DNA from: Microvirga thermotolerans
GTDB lineage: Bacteria; Pseudomonadota; Alphaproteobacteria; Rhizobiales; Beijerinckiaceae
Reading direction: 5' to 3'
Assembly: GCF_009363855.1 (NCBI RefSeq)
Contig: NZ_CP045423.1
Location: forward strand, 2,386,001 to 2,450,000
DNA: 64,000 nt
Below the pieces are notes generated by a model. The model did no database searches. It was not told the DNA's origin and was given only the letters and a program-made list of their open reading frames with translations. A program made the position numbers and the translations under genes. Position 1 is the first letter of the stretch. Each line of letters begins with the position of its first letter. This document shows positions 20,335 to 31,982 of the stretch, one piece after another.

Positions 20335-20472
20335 AGCATCGCGCCCTGCGCCGGAACGGCTTAACAGACGGGGGACGGCGGCCTATAACACGGGCACGGC
20401 TCCGGCCTGCGGCCGGGCACCTCCGCCCCGGCATTCCGCCCCGGGCCATCAACCAGAGCGAGGAAGCACGGC

Positions 20473-21435
20473 ATGGCCGACGTGGTCACGTTTGGCGAAC
20501 TGCTGGTCGATTTCGTGCCCACCGTGACCGGCCGCAGCCTCGCGGGCACGGAAGCGTTCAGGAAGGCCGCAGGCGGCGCTCCCGCCAACGTGGCCGTGGG
20601 CCTCGCCCGGCTCGGCGTGCCGAGCGCCTTCATGGGAATGGTCGGCGAGGACGGCTTCGGGCATTTCCTCGCCGATGCCCTTCGGGAATCCGGGGTGGAC
20701 ACCTCCCTCCTCCGCTTCACGCGCGACGCGCAAACGGCCCTCGCCTTCGTGTCCCTCCGGGAGGACGGCGAGCGGGAGTTCCTGTTCTACCGCAATCCCA
20801 GCGCCGACATGCTCATGGCCCCGGAGCACGTGGACGGGGAGGCCATCCGGAAGGCGCGGGCCTTCCATTTCGGCTCCATCAGCCTCATCGCCGAGCCGTC
20901 GCGGGCGGCGACGCTCCACGCGGCCGATCTGGCCCAGGCCAGCGGCAAGCTCGTCACCTACGATCCGAACCTCCGTCTCGCCCTGTGGCCGGATGCTGAT
21001 GCCGCCCGGGAAGGCATGCGGCTCGGCCTCGAACGGGCGCGGATCGTGAAGATCTCCGAGGAGGAGGTGGCGTTCCTCACCGGGCGGAACGACCCTATCG
21101 CCGGGGCGCGCAGCCTCTGGACGGACCGGCTCGCCTTCATGGCCGTGACCTGCGGCGGCGCCGGATGCTTCTGGCTGACGCCCGAGGCCCAGGGCCGGGT
21201 TCCGGGCCTTCCGGTCGAGGCCGTCGACGCCACCGGGGCGGGAGACGCCTTCATGGCCGCGATCGTCGCCCAGTTCCTTGCGGAGCCGGACATTCCCCGC
21301 GATCCCGCACGGCTCGACGCCATCTGCCGCTTCGCCAACGCCGCCGGCGCCCTCACCGTCACCGGGCGAGGCGCAATTCCCTCCCTGCCCACCCGCGCCG
21401 CCGTCGAGGCCTTCCTGGACGAGGGCGGCCCGTGA
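20473..21435 (+). CDS. Fructokinase, PfkB family
   Basis: PfkB-family sugar kinase, most like bacterial fructokinases, which make fructose 6-phosphate from fructose and ATP. The 320-residue protein has the N-terminal signature AGGAPANVAVGLARLG (about residues 32-48) and the C-terminal signature DATGAGDAFMAAIV near residue 255, where Asp of GAGD is the catalytic base. The cytosolic product is followed 130 bases downstream, in the same direction, by phosphoglucomutase, so the two may serve sugar entry and storage together. A GAGGAAG Shine-Dalgarno precedes the ATG. Confidence 0.9.
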   Translation: MADVVTFGELLVDFVPTVTGRSLAGTEAFRKAAGGAPANVAVGLARLGVPSAFMGMVGEDGFGHFLADALRESGVDTSLLRFTRDAQTALAFVSLREDGEREFLFYRNPSADMLMAPEHVDGEAIRKARAFHFGSISLIAEPSRAATLHAADLAQASGKLVTYDPNLRLALWPDADAAREGMRLGLERARIVKISEEEVAFLTGRNDPIAGARSLWTDRLAFMAVTCGGAGCFWLTPEAQGRVPGLPVEAVDATGAGDAFMAAIVAQFLAEPDIPRDPARLDAICRFANAAGALTVTGRGAIPSLPTRAAVEAFLDEGGP

Positions 21436-21520
21436 CCGCTTTCCTGCATCTGCAGACCGGGGATGCCCGCATTCGGCGCGCCGTCCGCACTCACCGCTGC
21501 CCGCCAGGACAGCGCCCTGA

Positions 21521-23197
<1,677 letters not shown>

Positions 23198-23227
23198 GGA
23201 CGGCGGGAGGCGTGGCGCGCCCGCGGC

Positions 23228-23443
23228 TCAGGCCGCACGGTGCGCCGCCTCCGCGGGCGGCGAGCCTTCGCGGATCGCGCTCCTGATCCGATTGCGCAGC
23301 TCCGGCGTGTCCTGGTGGTGGTGGACGTTGACCGCGTGCAGCACCGCGGCCTCGACAAGCTCGTTCTCCGTGTCGGCCACGAGCGCCAGGCTGCATTTCA
23401 CGTCGCTGGGAATTTCACGGCAGTCGATGAATTTCCGTCCCAT
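23228..23443 (-). CDS. DUF1059 domain protein
   Basis: The 71-residue protein begins MGRKFIDCREIPSDVKCSLA and contains ADTENELVEAAVLHAVNVHH, the DUF1059 layout with two Cys near the start and an HAVNVHHHQDTPEL His cluster. The Cys and His may bind a metal. The function of the family is unknown. The start at 23443 is preceded by GGGAGG; the longer open frame upstream has no similarity. It is convergent with pgm and lies about 200 bases from the lipoprotein gene. Confidence 0.85.
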   Translation of the reverse strand: MGRKFIDCREIPSDVKCSLALVADTENELVEAAVLHAVNVHHHQDTPELRNRIRSAIREGSPPAEAAHRAA

Positions 23444-23637
23444 GTCCGCCTCCCTTTCGGCATAGACGCATGATCGGACGCATTCCGGCCGCGCCTCAGA
23501 GCGACCGGTCCCGCGATCATACTCCGGATGAGGCGCGGGCACACCCTGGAAACGCCGCCGGCCTGCAAAGTCTCACGGCCAAGGAACCGGCCAAGGTTCA
23601 GTGCGTTCGCCTGACGACCTTCGAAAAGGAGCCCGTC

Positions 23638-24057
23638 ATGCGCCATCGCATCCTTGGTCCGGCCGCAGCCCTCGCCGTCCTCGCCCTTCCCCTCGCCGCA
23701 TGCCAGACCGACACGGCGGCAGGGCCTGCCGCCGGCGCCGCCGGCGGAGCCGTCGCGGGCGCGGTCGTGGGCGGTCCCGTGGGAGCCGCCGTCGGCGGCG
23801 TCGCCGGAGCCGCGGCAGGCGGCGTGCTGAGCGCGGAGGAATCGACCCGCGTCCGCACCTTCATCGCGGCCCAGCGGCGGCCCTCGATCCGCATGAGCGA
23901 GCAGGTGGTGGTCGGACAGCCCCTCCCGCCGCGCGTCCGGCTGTTCCCGATCCCGAGGAGCGTCGGGCTGCCGGCGACCTACAGCTACACGGTGGTCAAC
24001 GATCAGCGCGTCCTCGTCGATCCGCAGACGCGCGAAGTCGTGGAGATCATCCCATAG
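23638..24057 (+). CDS. DUF1236 lipoprotein with glycine-zipper segment
   Basis: The signal peptide ends in a lipobox (LPLAAC, Cys22), so the mature protein should be lipid-anchored. Residues 28-65 form a Gly/Ala-rich zipper of GAVxGGxVGAA type, which can insert in or lie against membranes. The C-terminal half is a DUF1236 domain with LPATYSYTVVNDQRVLVDPQ and TREVVEIIP. Rhizobial DUF1236 proteins are common periplasmic or outer-membrane proteins of unknown role. The ATG follows AAAAGGAG. The gene is monocistronic. Confidence 0.85.
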   Translation: MRHRILGPAAALAVLALPLAACQTDTAAGPAAGAAGGAVAGAVVGGPVGAAVGGVAGAAAGGVLSAEESTRVRTFIAAQRRPSIRMSEQVVVGQPLPPRVRLFPIPRSVGLPATYSYTVVNDQRVLVDPQTREVVEIIP

Positions 24058-24075
24058 AAGCGGTTGTTTCCACGT

Positions 24076-24411
24076 TCAACGACCTGAGGACGCGCCGGAC
24101 TGCGCGTCCATCGGCCTCATCCGGTGCACGTCGGTGAAGGAGATCCGCACCCGCGCGATCCCTTCGCCGTTGCGGGCCTTGCCGAGGCCGACCGGCGTGT
24201 TGAGATAGGCGAGCCTCCCCTCCGCCGTCTCGGGATCGGCGAAGGAGACATGCTCGTGCCGGGCGCTGGCCTCGAAGAGGTTGAGCGCCCGCAGTTCCTC
24301 CTCGGACAGATCGACCTCCGCCACGTAGCAGTCGGCCCTGCCGTCGGCGGGGCGGATCTCCCGAAGGACCCGCTGCAGGATATGGGGCCAGTCGCGAACC
24401 AGTTCAGGCAT
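24076..24411 (-). CDS. Uncharacterised protein, 111 aa
   Basis: I do not recognise a family. The product starts MPELVRDWPHILQRVLREIR and is soluble and acidic, with no signal peptide. It contains CYVAEVDLSEEELRALNLFE, HVSFADPETAEGRLAYLNT and ARVRISFTDVHRMRP. The ATG at 24411 follows GGGAGG. Codon use matches nearby genes. It is convergent with the DUF1236 lipoprotein and its 5' end faces the AT-rich control region of the imelysin operon. Confidence 0.6.
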   Translation of the reverse strand: MPELVRDWPHILQRVLREIRPADGRADCYVAEVDLSEEELRALNLFEASARHEHVSFADPETAEGRLAYLNTPVGLGKARNGEGIARVRISFTDVHRMRPMDAQSGASSGR

Positions 24412-24636
24412 CGTCGCCTCCCTTTGAGGAACCAACGGTGACGGGCGGTCCCCGGTTCGATGCGCGGAGAATCCGCGAACCGATCTTCGGGATGAGGGAG
24501 GACCGCCGGCCGGGTCCGTATCGGAACCCTCGCGGACGAAGACGATGTTCGCGATGTCCGGCCGAACGCCGGCCGCTCCGCAAGAACATTTCCTATTTTA
24601 CTTCCATGAATTCAGCTTTTACTTGGAGAAAGCCAG

Positions 24637-24653
24637 TTTAGAACAATTCCATG
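24637..24653. promoter_or_regulatory. Candidate Irr/ICE-like iron box of the imelysin operon
   Basis: TTTAGAACAATTCCATG lies 75-91 bases before the first imelysin start, in a short AT-rich stretch (24590-24680). It matches the left arm of the iron control element fully and the right arm partly, and is 15 of 17 identical to the site at 10418-10434. The rest of the 24412-24727 spacer shows no gene. Iron control is inferred. Confidence 0.5.
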
Positions 24654-24727
24654 TTTGAAGTTTACTGTTGCCTTCGCCGTCCGATGGGACTAGCCATCCC
24701 GCCGAACCGAATGACACGGAGACGACG

Positions 24728-26005
<1,278 letters not shown>

Positions 26006-26009
26006 CGAG

Positions 26010-27473
26010 ATGGAATACGACCGCAGGCAGGTGCTGACGGGGCTGGGCGCGGCGGCGCTCGCCTCCGCCGCCGGCGGGTCGCGCCTCCTCGCCCGCACCG
26101 CCGCACCGGACCTGCCGCCCCGTCCGCCCTCAGGCGCGGGACGGGTGCACGAGTGGATCTTCGCCGCCGCCGAGCGCCCGACGCGCCTGCTCGGTCCGGA
26201 CGGCCCGGTCTCGACGGTCTGGAGCTATTCCGACGATCTCCTGCCCATCAAGCGCGTGCGCGTCGGCGACACGATCCGCGCCCGGCTCGAGAACCGCCTC
26301 GGCGAGCACACCGCGCTGCACTGGCACGGCGTCCGGGTGCCCAACGCCATGGACGGGGTGCCGTATCTCACCCAGCCGCCCGTGAACAAGGGCGAGAGCT
26401 TTCTCTACGAGGTCTCGCCCCCCGATCCCGGCACGTTCTTCATCCATCCCCACTGCAACGAGTCCGGCCAGACGGGCCGCGGCCTGAGCGCGGTGCTCAT
26501 CGTGGAAGGCGACGAACGCCGCCGGCCCGACGCGGACCTCGTGATGGCGTACAAGGACTGGCGGCTCGCGGAGGACGGCCGCTGGCTTCCCTTCGAAACG
26601 CCGGAAGGTGCGAGCCGCGCGGGCACCTACGGCACGGTCCGCGCCGTGAACGGCGTCGCGCCCGCGACGCATCCTGTCCCCGCGCACGGGGACGTGCGCC
26701 TGCGCGTCCTCAACCTCGACGCCACCCGCGTCATCGAGGTCGGCGTCGAGGGCGCGGAAGCGGCGGTGATCGCCATCGACGGAAACGCGGTCTCGCCCTT
26801 CCCGCTCGACACTTGGCGCATGGGCCCCGCCATGCGGATCGACCTGCTCGTCCGCGCGCCGGCGGCGGGCAGGAGCTTCAGGCTCATCGACTACTTCTCC
26901 GCCGAGCCCTGGACCCTTGCGACCTGCGAGGCCAGACCGGGAAAGGCGGCCCCGAAGCGCCCCTTCGACCCGGCGATCCTCTACGCACCGGCCCTGCCCC
27001 GGGCGGATATCGGGAAGGCCGAGCGCCTGAGCTACACCTTCAGCGCCGCCTCGGGCTCGGTGGCGGAAGCCGCCGCTTCGCTCGCGCCGGACGATCCCCT
27101 CGCGGGGATCCTCCTCGACGGCCTCTGCGTGCGGGACAATGCGTTCTGGGCCATCAACAAGGCGGGCTGGGCCTCGGACCGGAGCCGGCGCCTGCCGCCG
27201 CCCCTCGGCCTGCTGAAGGCCGGGCGGTCCTACGTCTTCGAATTGACGAACGCGACACCGCACCACCACCCGATCCACCTGCACGGGCACACCTTCGAGG
27301 TGCTCGGCGCCTCGCGCCTGAAGCGTCCGCGCCATTTCGCGGACACGGTGCTGCTCCAGCCCAAGGAGCGCATCGAGATCGCCTTCGTGGCCGCCGAGGG
27401 CAACTGGATGTTCCACTGCCATGTGCTGGAGCACATGGAATACGGCATGATGGGCTATCTGCGGATCGCGTGA
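26010..27473 (+). CDS. Multicopper oxidase, Tat-type signal
   Basis: Multicopper oxidases couple oxidation of a substrate (Cu(I), Fe(II), phenols) to oxygen reduction. The 487-residue protein has a twin-arginine-like leader (DRRQVLTGLGAAALAS) and all copper motifs: HWHG (104-107), HPHC (146-149), HHHPIHLHGH near residue 417, and HCHVLEHMEYGMMG near the C-terminus, so the type 1 and trinuclear sites look intact. There is no Met-rich CueO-type loop, so ferroxidase or another role is open. It sits between an imelysin and a di-haem protein, overlapping the next start (TGATG). Its place in this operon suggests periplasmic metal oxidation. Confidence 0.92.
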   Translation: MEYDRRQVLTGLGAAALASAAGGSRLLARTAAPDLPPRPPSGAGRVHEWIFAAAERPTRLLGPDGPVSTVWSYSDDLLPIKRVRVGDTIRARLENRLGEHTALHWHGVRVPNAMDGVPYLTQPPVNKGESFLYEVSPPDPGTFFIHPHCNESGQTGRGLSAVLIVEGDERRRPDADLVMAYKDWRLAEDGRWLPFETPEGASRAGTYGTVRAVNGVAPATHPVPAHGDVRLRVLNLDATRVIEVGVEGAEAAVIAIDGNAVSPFPLDTWRMGPAMRIDLLVRAPAAGRSFRLIDYFSAEPWTLATCEARPGKAAPKRPFDPAILYAPALPRADIGKAERLSYTFSAASGSVAEAAASLAPDDPLAGILLDGLCVRDNAFWAINKAGWASDRSRRLPPPLGLLKAGRSYVFELTNATPHHHPIHLHGHTFEVLGASRLKRPRHFADTVLLQPKERIEIAFVAAEGNWMFHCHVLEHMEYGMMGYLRIA

Positions 27474-28669
27474 TGGGCGGGCATGCTCCCTGGCGATGGG
27501 CCCTGGCCCTGCTGCTCCTGGCGCCGGTCTCGGCCCAGGGCCTGGAACGGGGCCTCGACGAGGTTCTCGGACGCGCCCTCTTCCGCCGGGCCTGGGTGCC
27601 GGCGCCCTCCTCCACCCGGGCGAACGACGGCCTCGGGCCGCTCTTCAACGCGCGTTCCTGCGCAGCCTGCCACGGCGGCCTCGAACGGGCGCCCGTCCCG
27701 ACCGATGCGGCAGGCACCGTGACGGGCGACAATCTCGTCCTGCGCTTCAGCGATGCCGACGGCAGGCCCGATCCGGTCTATGGACGGCAGATGCAGACAT
27801 CCGCGGTCGCGGGCGTGACGCCCGAGGGGCGCCTGGCCGTCTCGGGCAGGGATTATCGACCGGCCGACCTGGCCTACGGGCCGCTCGCTCCCGGCACCCG
27901 GACGGGAGCGCTCCTGGCGCCGTCGCTCGGAGGGCTCGGCGAACTGGAATCCGTTCCCGACGAGGCCCTCGCCGCCATCGCGGCAGAGAACGGCCGCCGG
28001 GACGACGGCGTGAGAGGCCGCGTCCGCTGGGTCGAGGACGGGCAGGGCCGCAGGCGGGCGGGCCGCTTCGGCTGGAAGGCCTCGCAGCCGTCCCTCGCAG
28101 CGCAGGTCGAGACCGCCTTCGCCCTCGACCTCGGCCTCTCGACGGCCGGCCGCCCGCAGCCGGAGGGAGACTGCACCCCGGCGCAGAGCGCCTGCCGCGC
28201 CGCGCCCATGGGCGACCGCAACGGGGGGCCGGAAATTTCGCAGGACATCGTGCTGCGCATCGCGGCCTATCTCGCCTCCATCGAGCCCGCGCCCGGTCCG
28301 GAGCCCGACCGGCGTGCGCTCGCCGTTTTCGAGAAGACCGGCTGCGCCGCCTGCCACCGGGCGAGCCTGCCGGGGAAGGCCGGGCCGGTGAGAGCGTTCA
28401 CCGACCTGCTCCTGCACGATCTCGGTCCCGGTCTCGACGGAGGCGCGACGGAGCCGGGCGTCGCCTCCACCGAATGGCGCACGCCGCCGCTGCGCGGCCT
28501 GTCGCGGACGCTGACCAACGGCGCGGGCCTTCTCCACGACGGCCGCGCCGCGACGGTCGAGGAGGCCATTGCCCTTCACGGCGGCGAGGCCAGTTCATCG
28601 AGAAACCGCTTCATGTCCCTGCCCGAGGCGGAGAAGCGCCGCCTGCTCGACTTTCTGAAATCCCTCTGA
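27473..28669 (+). CDS. Di-haem oxidoreductase (DUF1111 / thiol-oxidoreductase-like)
   Basis: The 398-residue protein has a signal peptide (residues 1-22) and two c-type haem sites, SCAACHGG (C63, C66, H67) and GCAACHRA (C291, C294, H295). A GLGPLFNARSCAACH context and TNGAGLLHDGRA, then LLDFLKSL at the end, match the DUF1111 family annotated as putative thiol oxidoreductase, which is regularly paired with imelysins in iron-regulated operons. It is a periplasmic cytochrome c-like protein that could pass electrons for metal or ligand redox chemistry. Start overlaps the multicopper oxidase stop, so the two are translationally coupled. Confidence 0.92.
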   Translation: MGGHAPWRWALALLLLAPVSAQGLERGLDEVLGRALFRRAWVPAPSSTRANDGLGPLFNARSCAACHGGLERAPVPTDAAGTVTGDNLVLRFSDADGRPDPVYGRQMQTSAVAGVTPEGRLAVSGRDYRPADLAYGPLAPGTRTGALLAPSLGGLGELESVPDEALAAIAAENGRRDDGVRGRVRWVEDGQGRRRAGRFGWKASQPSLAAQVETAFALDLGLSTAGRPQPEGDCTPAQSACRAAPMGDRNGGPEISQDIVLRIAAYLASIEPAPGPEPDRRALAVFEKTGCAACHRASLPGKAGPVRAFTDLLLHDLGPGLDGGATEPGVASTEWRTPPLRGLSRTLTNGAGLLHDGRAATVEEAIALHGGEASSSRNRFMSLPEAEKRRLLDFLKSL

Positions 28670-28678
28670 GAGACGCCC

Positions 28679-29731
28679 ATGCGCATCCTCCTCCTCGCCC
28701 CCCTCCTCTGCCTCGGCCTTGCGGCGCCCGCCTTCGCCGGGGACGGCGTGGGCCGGAGGGAAACGGTCCTGCACGCCGCACGGGACTTCATCGTTCCCCG
28801 CTACGAGACCCTGGCCCGCGCCACGGCGGAGGAGCGGGACGCCTGGACGCGCTTCTGCGCCACGCCGAAGCCGGAGGACCTGGAGGCGCTGAAGCGGGAA
28901 TTCGGGAAAGCCGCCGATGCCTGGTCGGGAATCGAGTTCGTGCTCTACGGTCCCATCGGCACGGATTTCCGCTACGAGCGCATGGCGCACTGGCCCGAGC
29001 GCAAGAACGCCGTCGGCCGCAGCCTGTCGAGCCTGCTCGCGCGGACGGGGACGGACGATCTGAGTCCCGACCGTTTCGCGCAGACGAGCGCGGCCGTGCA
29101 GGGGCTCTCCGCCCTCGAGCGCCTGCTCTACGATTCCGACGCCGCGACGGCATTCACGGACGGCTCCGCGAAGGCCGCCCGCCGCTGCGGCGTCGCCACG
29201 GCGATCGCGACGAACCTCGCCCGCATCGGCGCCGCCGTGCTCGACGAATGGCGCCGCCCGGGCGGCGCCCTCGCCTCCCTCGAACAGGGCGACGACGCCA
29301 GGATCGAGGAGGCCGCGACGCGCATCGCGACCGACTACCTCGCCCTCTTCGACACCATCGAGGACCGGAAGCTCGGCGCAGCGATGGGCGACGGCATCGA
29401 CGGCGTGAGGCCGACCCTGGCGGAAGGCTGGCGCAGCGGGCGCTCGGCCCGCGCCATCGCCGTCAACCTGGAGGCCGCCGAGGCGCTCGGAAGAATCCTG
29501 GTCGATCCCGCGACGGACGAAGGCAACGCCCTCGCCGTCGCCCTGCGCACCGCGCGGGGCATGGCGGAGACCGCGCCGGGCGACATCGGCGCCGCCGCCG
29601 CCGACCCGAAGCGCCGCCCGGCTCTCGTCCTCCTGCGGGACGCCGTCCATTCCCTGCGCGAGACGGCACAGGCCAGCGTGCCGGAGGCACTTGGCATCAC
29701 ATTGGGGTTCAACAGCCGTGACGGGGATTGA
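28679..29731 (+). CDS. Imelysin family protein, second copy, motif variant
   Basis: The 350-residue protein has a signal peptide (residues 1-20, ending AFA) and the helical imelysin fold: TLARATAEERDAW, DAWSGIEFVLYGPIG and LSALERLLYD. The canonical GxHxxE motif is not visible; the nearest stretches are GLSALE and AWSGIE, where the His is missing. So the two imelysins of the operon are not equivalent. It starts nine bases after the di-haem gene and its 3' end overlaps the DUF1513 gene by 14 bases. It may act as the ligand- or partner-binding member. Confidence 0.88.
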   Translation: MRILLLAPLLCLGLAAPAFAGDGVGRRETVLHAARDFIVPRYETLARATAEERDAWTRFCATPKPEDLEALKREFGKAADAWSGIEFVLYGPIGTDFRYERMAHWPERKNAVGRSLSSLLARTGTDDLSPDRFAQTSAAVQGLSALERLLYDSDAATAFTDGSAKAARRCGVATAIATNLARIGAAVLDEWRRPGGALASLEQGDDARIEEAATRIATDYLALFDTIEDRKLGAAMGDGIDGVRPTLAEGWRSGRSARAIAVNLEAAEALGRILVDPATDEGNALAVALRTARGMAETAPGDIGAAAADPKRRPALVLLRDAVHSLRETAQASVPEALGITLGFNSRDGD

Positions 29732-30836
29732 TCGACGCAGTTTCCTGGCAGCGCTCGGCGCCACGGTCGCGAGCGGCTTCTATCCGCGGCGGGGACATGC
29801 CCTCGCGGAGCGGCCGCTCTTCGTCTCCGCCTGCTTCGCGGGCGACGGGAAGAGCGCATCCGTCGCCGTGTTCTCCCTGGACGGCGAGATGCTGTTCAGC
29901 ACCCGGCTCCCCGAGCGCGGCCACGACATCGCGATCCGCCCTGCATCGTCCGATCTCGTGGTCTTCGCGCGAAGGCCGGGAAACTGGGCGGCCGTGGTCG
30001 ACCGGACGTCGGGAACCGTGCGCCGGGTCGTGACCGCTCCTGAGGGCCGCCATTTCTACGGGCACGGAGTCTTCTCGGCCGATGGCGGCCTTCTCTACGC
30101 GACGGAGAACGACATCGCGAAGGGCGACGGGCTTCTCGGCATCTACGACGCCCGGAACGGATACGCGCGCGTCGGCGAGATGCCGAGCTTCGGCATCGGC
30201 CCGCACGACCTCGCCTACCTGCCCGGCCACCGGACCATCGTCGTCGCGAACGGCGGCATCAGGACCAACCCGGAAACCGGGCGCGAGATCCTCAACAGGG
30301 ACCGCATGGAGCCGAGCCTCGCCATCGTCGATCCGGTCGCCGGGACGGTGTTGCTGAAGGTGGATCTCGGACCCGACCTGAGGGGCCTGAGCATCCGCCA
30401 TCTCGCCGTCACGCCCCGCGGCGAGACGGTCTTCGGCTGCCAGTTCGAGGGCGACGAGGCCGAGATGCCGCCCCTCGTCGGCGTGCTCATGCCGGACGGC
30501 CGGACACGCTTCCTCGACATGCCGGAAGATGCCCTCGACGCCATGAAGAACTACGTGGGCTCCGTGACCCTCGACGCGTCCGGGCGCATCGCGGCCGCAG
30601 CGAGCCCGGTGGGCAACACCCTCGCGTTCTGGGACCTCGACGCCGGCCGCTTCATCGGCCGGCGTCGCATGTCGGACGTGTGCGGCATCGCCCCGGCGCC
30701 GGTGGAAGGCGTCTTCCTCGCGACATCGGGCAACGCGGGCGTGCGCCTCGCTCCCGTGTCCGGGAACGACCTGAAGCCGCTCGGCGGAACCGACCTCGCG
30801 CGCTGGGCCTGGGACAACCATCTGCGGGCGCTCTGA
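29718..30836 (+). CDS. DUF1513 beta-propeller protein, Tat signal
   Basis: DUF1513 proteins are periplasmic seven-bladed-propeller-like proteins that occur as the last gene of imelysin operons. The 372-residue product has a twin-arginine signal (DRRSFLAALGATVASGFYPRR). The rest repeats WD-like blades: HDIAIRPASSDLVVFARRPG, GHGVFSADGGLLYATEND, GPHDLAYLPGHRTIVVANGG and SIRHLAVTPRGETVFGCQ. The GTG at 29718 puts the RR motif close to the N-terminus; an upstream TTG at 29691 is an alternative. Role unknown; Tat export suggests folding or a cofactor before transport. Confidence 0.9.
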   Translation: MTGIDRRSFLAALGATVASGFYPRRGHALAERPLFVSACFAGDGKSASVAVFSLDGEMLFSTRLPERGHDIAIRPASSDLVVFARRPGNWAAVVDRTSGTVRRVVTAPEGRHFYGHGVFSADGGLLYATENDIAKGDGLLGIYDARNGYARVGEMPSFGIGPHDLAYLPGHRTIVVANGGIRTNPETGREILNRDRMEPSLAIVDPVAGTVLLKVDLGPDLRGLSIRHLAVTPRGETVFGCQFEGDEAEMPPLVGVLMPDGRTRFLDMPEDALDAMKNYVGSVTLDASGRIAAAASPVGNTLAFWDLDAGRFIGRRRMSDVCGIAPAPVEGVFLATSGNAGVRLAPVSGNDLKPLGGTDLARWAWDNHLRAL

Positions 30837-30899
30837 CGGCGCGGAGGGCTTGAGAATCCCGGCGCGCCGCCACAGTTTGCCTCCCGAAGGGAGATCGCG

Positions 30900-31850
30900 A
30901 TGGACAAGCGTCGTTTGGGCCGCTCCAACCTCATGGTGTCGCCTCTGTGCCTGGGCGGAAACGTCTTCGGCTGGACCGCCGACGAGCGGACGTCGTTCCG
31001 CATCCTGGACGCCTTCGTGGAGGCGGGATGCAACTTCATCGACACGGCGGACGTCTATTCCCGCTGGGTGCCGGGCCATGCGGGCGGGGAGTCAGAGACC
31101 ATCATCGGCAAGTGGATGAAGGCCCGCGGCAACCGCGACCAGGTCATCATCGCCACGAAGGTGGGATCGGAGATGGGCCCCGGCAGGAAGGGCCTGTCGC
31201 GGGCCCGCATCGTGGAGGCGGTCGAGGAATCCCTCCGGCGTCTCCAGACCACCTATATCGACCTCTACCAGTCCCATCGGGACGACCCGGAGACGCCGCA
31301 GGAGGAAACGCTCGGCGCCTATGGCGACCTGATCGCCAGCGGAAAGGTGCGCGTCATCGGCGCGTCGAACTTCACCGCGGACCGCCTGAAGGAGGCCGTC
31401 TCCATCAGCGCGCGCCTGGGCCTGCCGCGCTACGAGAGCCTGCAACCCCTCTACAACCTGTCCGACCGGGCGGAGTTCGAGCGCGAACTGGCGGCCGTCT
31501 GCCGGGAGAACGAGATCGGCGTCATTCCCTACTACGCGCTGGCGAGCGGATTCCTGACGGGGAAATACCGCTCCGAGAAGGACTTCGGCAAAAGCGTGCG
31601 CGGCGCCAACATGGGGAAGTATCTCAACGACCGTGGACGGCGCATCCTCGCCGCCCTCGACGAGATCGCCCTGCACCACCGGGCGAGCCCGGCCCAGGTC
31701 GCCCTCGCATGGCTCATGGCGCGGCCGGGCATCACCGCGCCGATCGCGAGCGCCACGCGGCTTGAGCAGCTGGACGATCTGATCGCCGCGACACGCCTGC
31801 GCCTCGACGCGGCCGCCCTCGAACATCTCGACAGGGCGAGCGCGTACTGA
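30900..31850 (+). CDS. Aldo/keto reductase
   Basis: NADP(H)-dependent reductase of carbonyls. The 316-residue TIM-barrel protein has the start LGRSNLMVSPLCLGGNVFG, the catalytic set FIDTADVYS (Asp and Tyr), ATKVGSE (Lys) and LYQSHRDD (His), and the coenzyme loop VRVIGASNF plus PIASATRLEQLDDL. It is most like the YajO/YghZ-type aldo/keto reductases. Shine-Dalgarno GAAGGGAG precedes the ATG. The gene comes 63 bases after DUF1513 and 130 bases before an old yellow enzyme gene in the same direction, so an electrophile- or carbonyl-detoxifying pair is plausible. Confidence 0.93.
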   Translation: MDKRRLGRSNLMVSPLCLGGNVFGWTADERTSFRILDAFVEAGCNFIDTADVYSRWVPGHAGGESETIIGKWMKARGNRDQVIIATKVGSEMGPGRKGLSRARIVEAVEESLRRLQTTYIDLYQSHRDDPETPQEETLGAYGDLIASGKVRVIGASNFTADRLKEAVSISARLGLPRYESLQPLYNLSDRAEFERELAAVCRENEIGVIPYYALASGFLTGKYRSEKDFGKSVRGANMGKYLNDRGRRILAALDEIALHHRASPAQVALAWLMARPGITAPIASATRLEQLDDLIAATRLRLDAAALEHLDRASAY

Positions 31851-31982
31851 AACCGCTTCCAGGAAGGGGATGACCTGCATGCAAGGAGCGCATGGCGGAT
31901 GCGCCTTGCGCGGCTGCGGGCCCTTCTTATCTCGGATGAACCGGACCTTTCCGAGAATTCACATCCGACAGGGGCATAATTC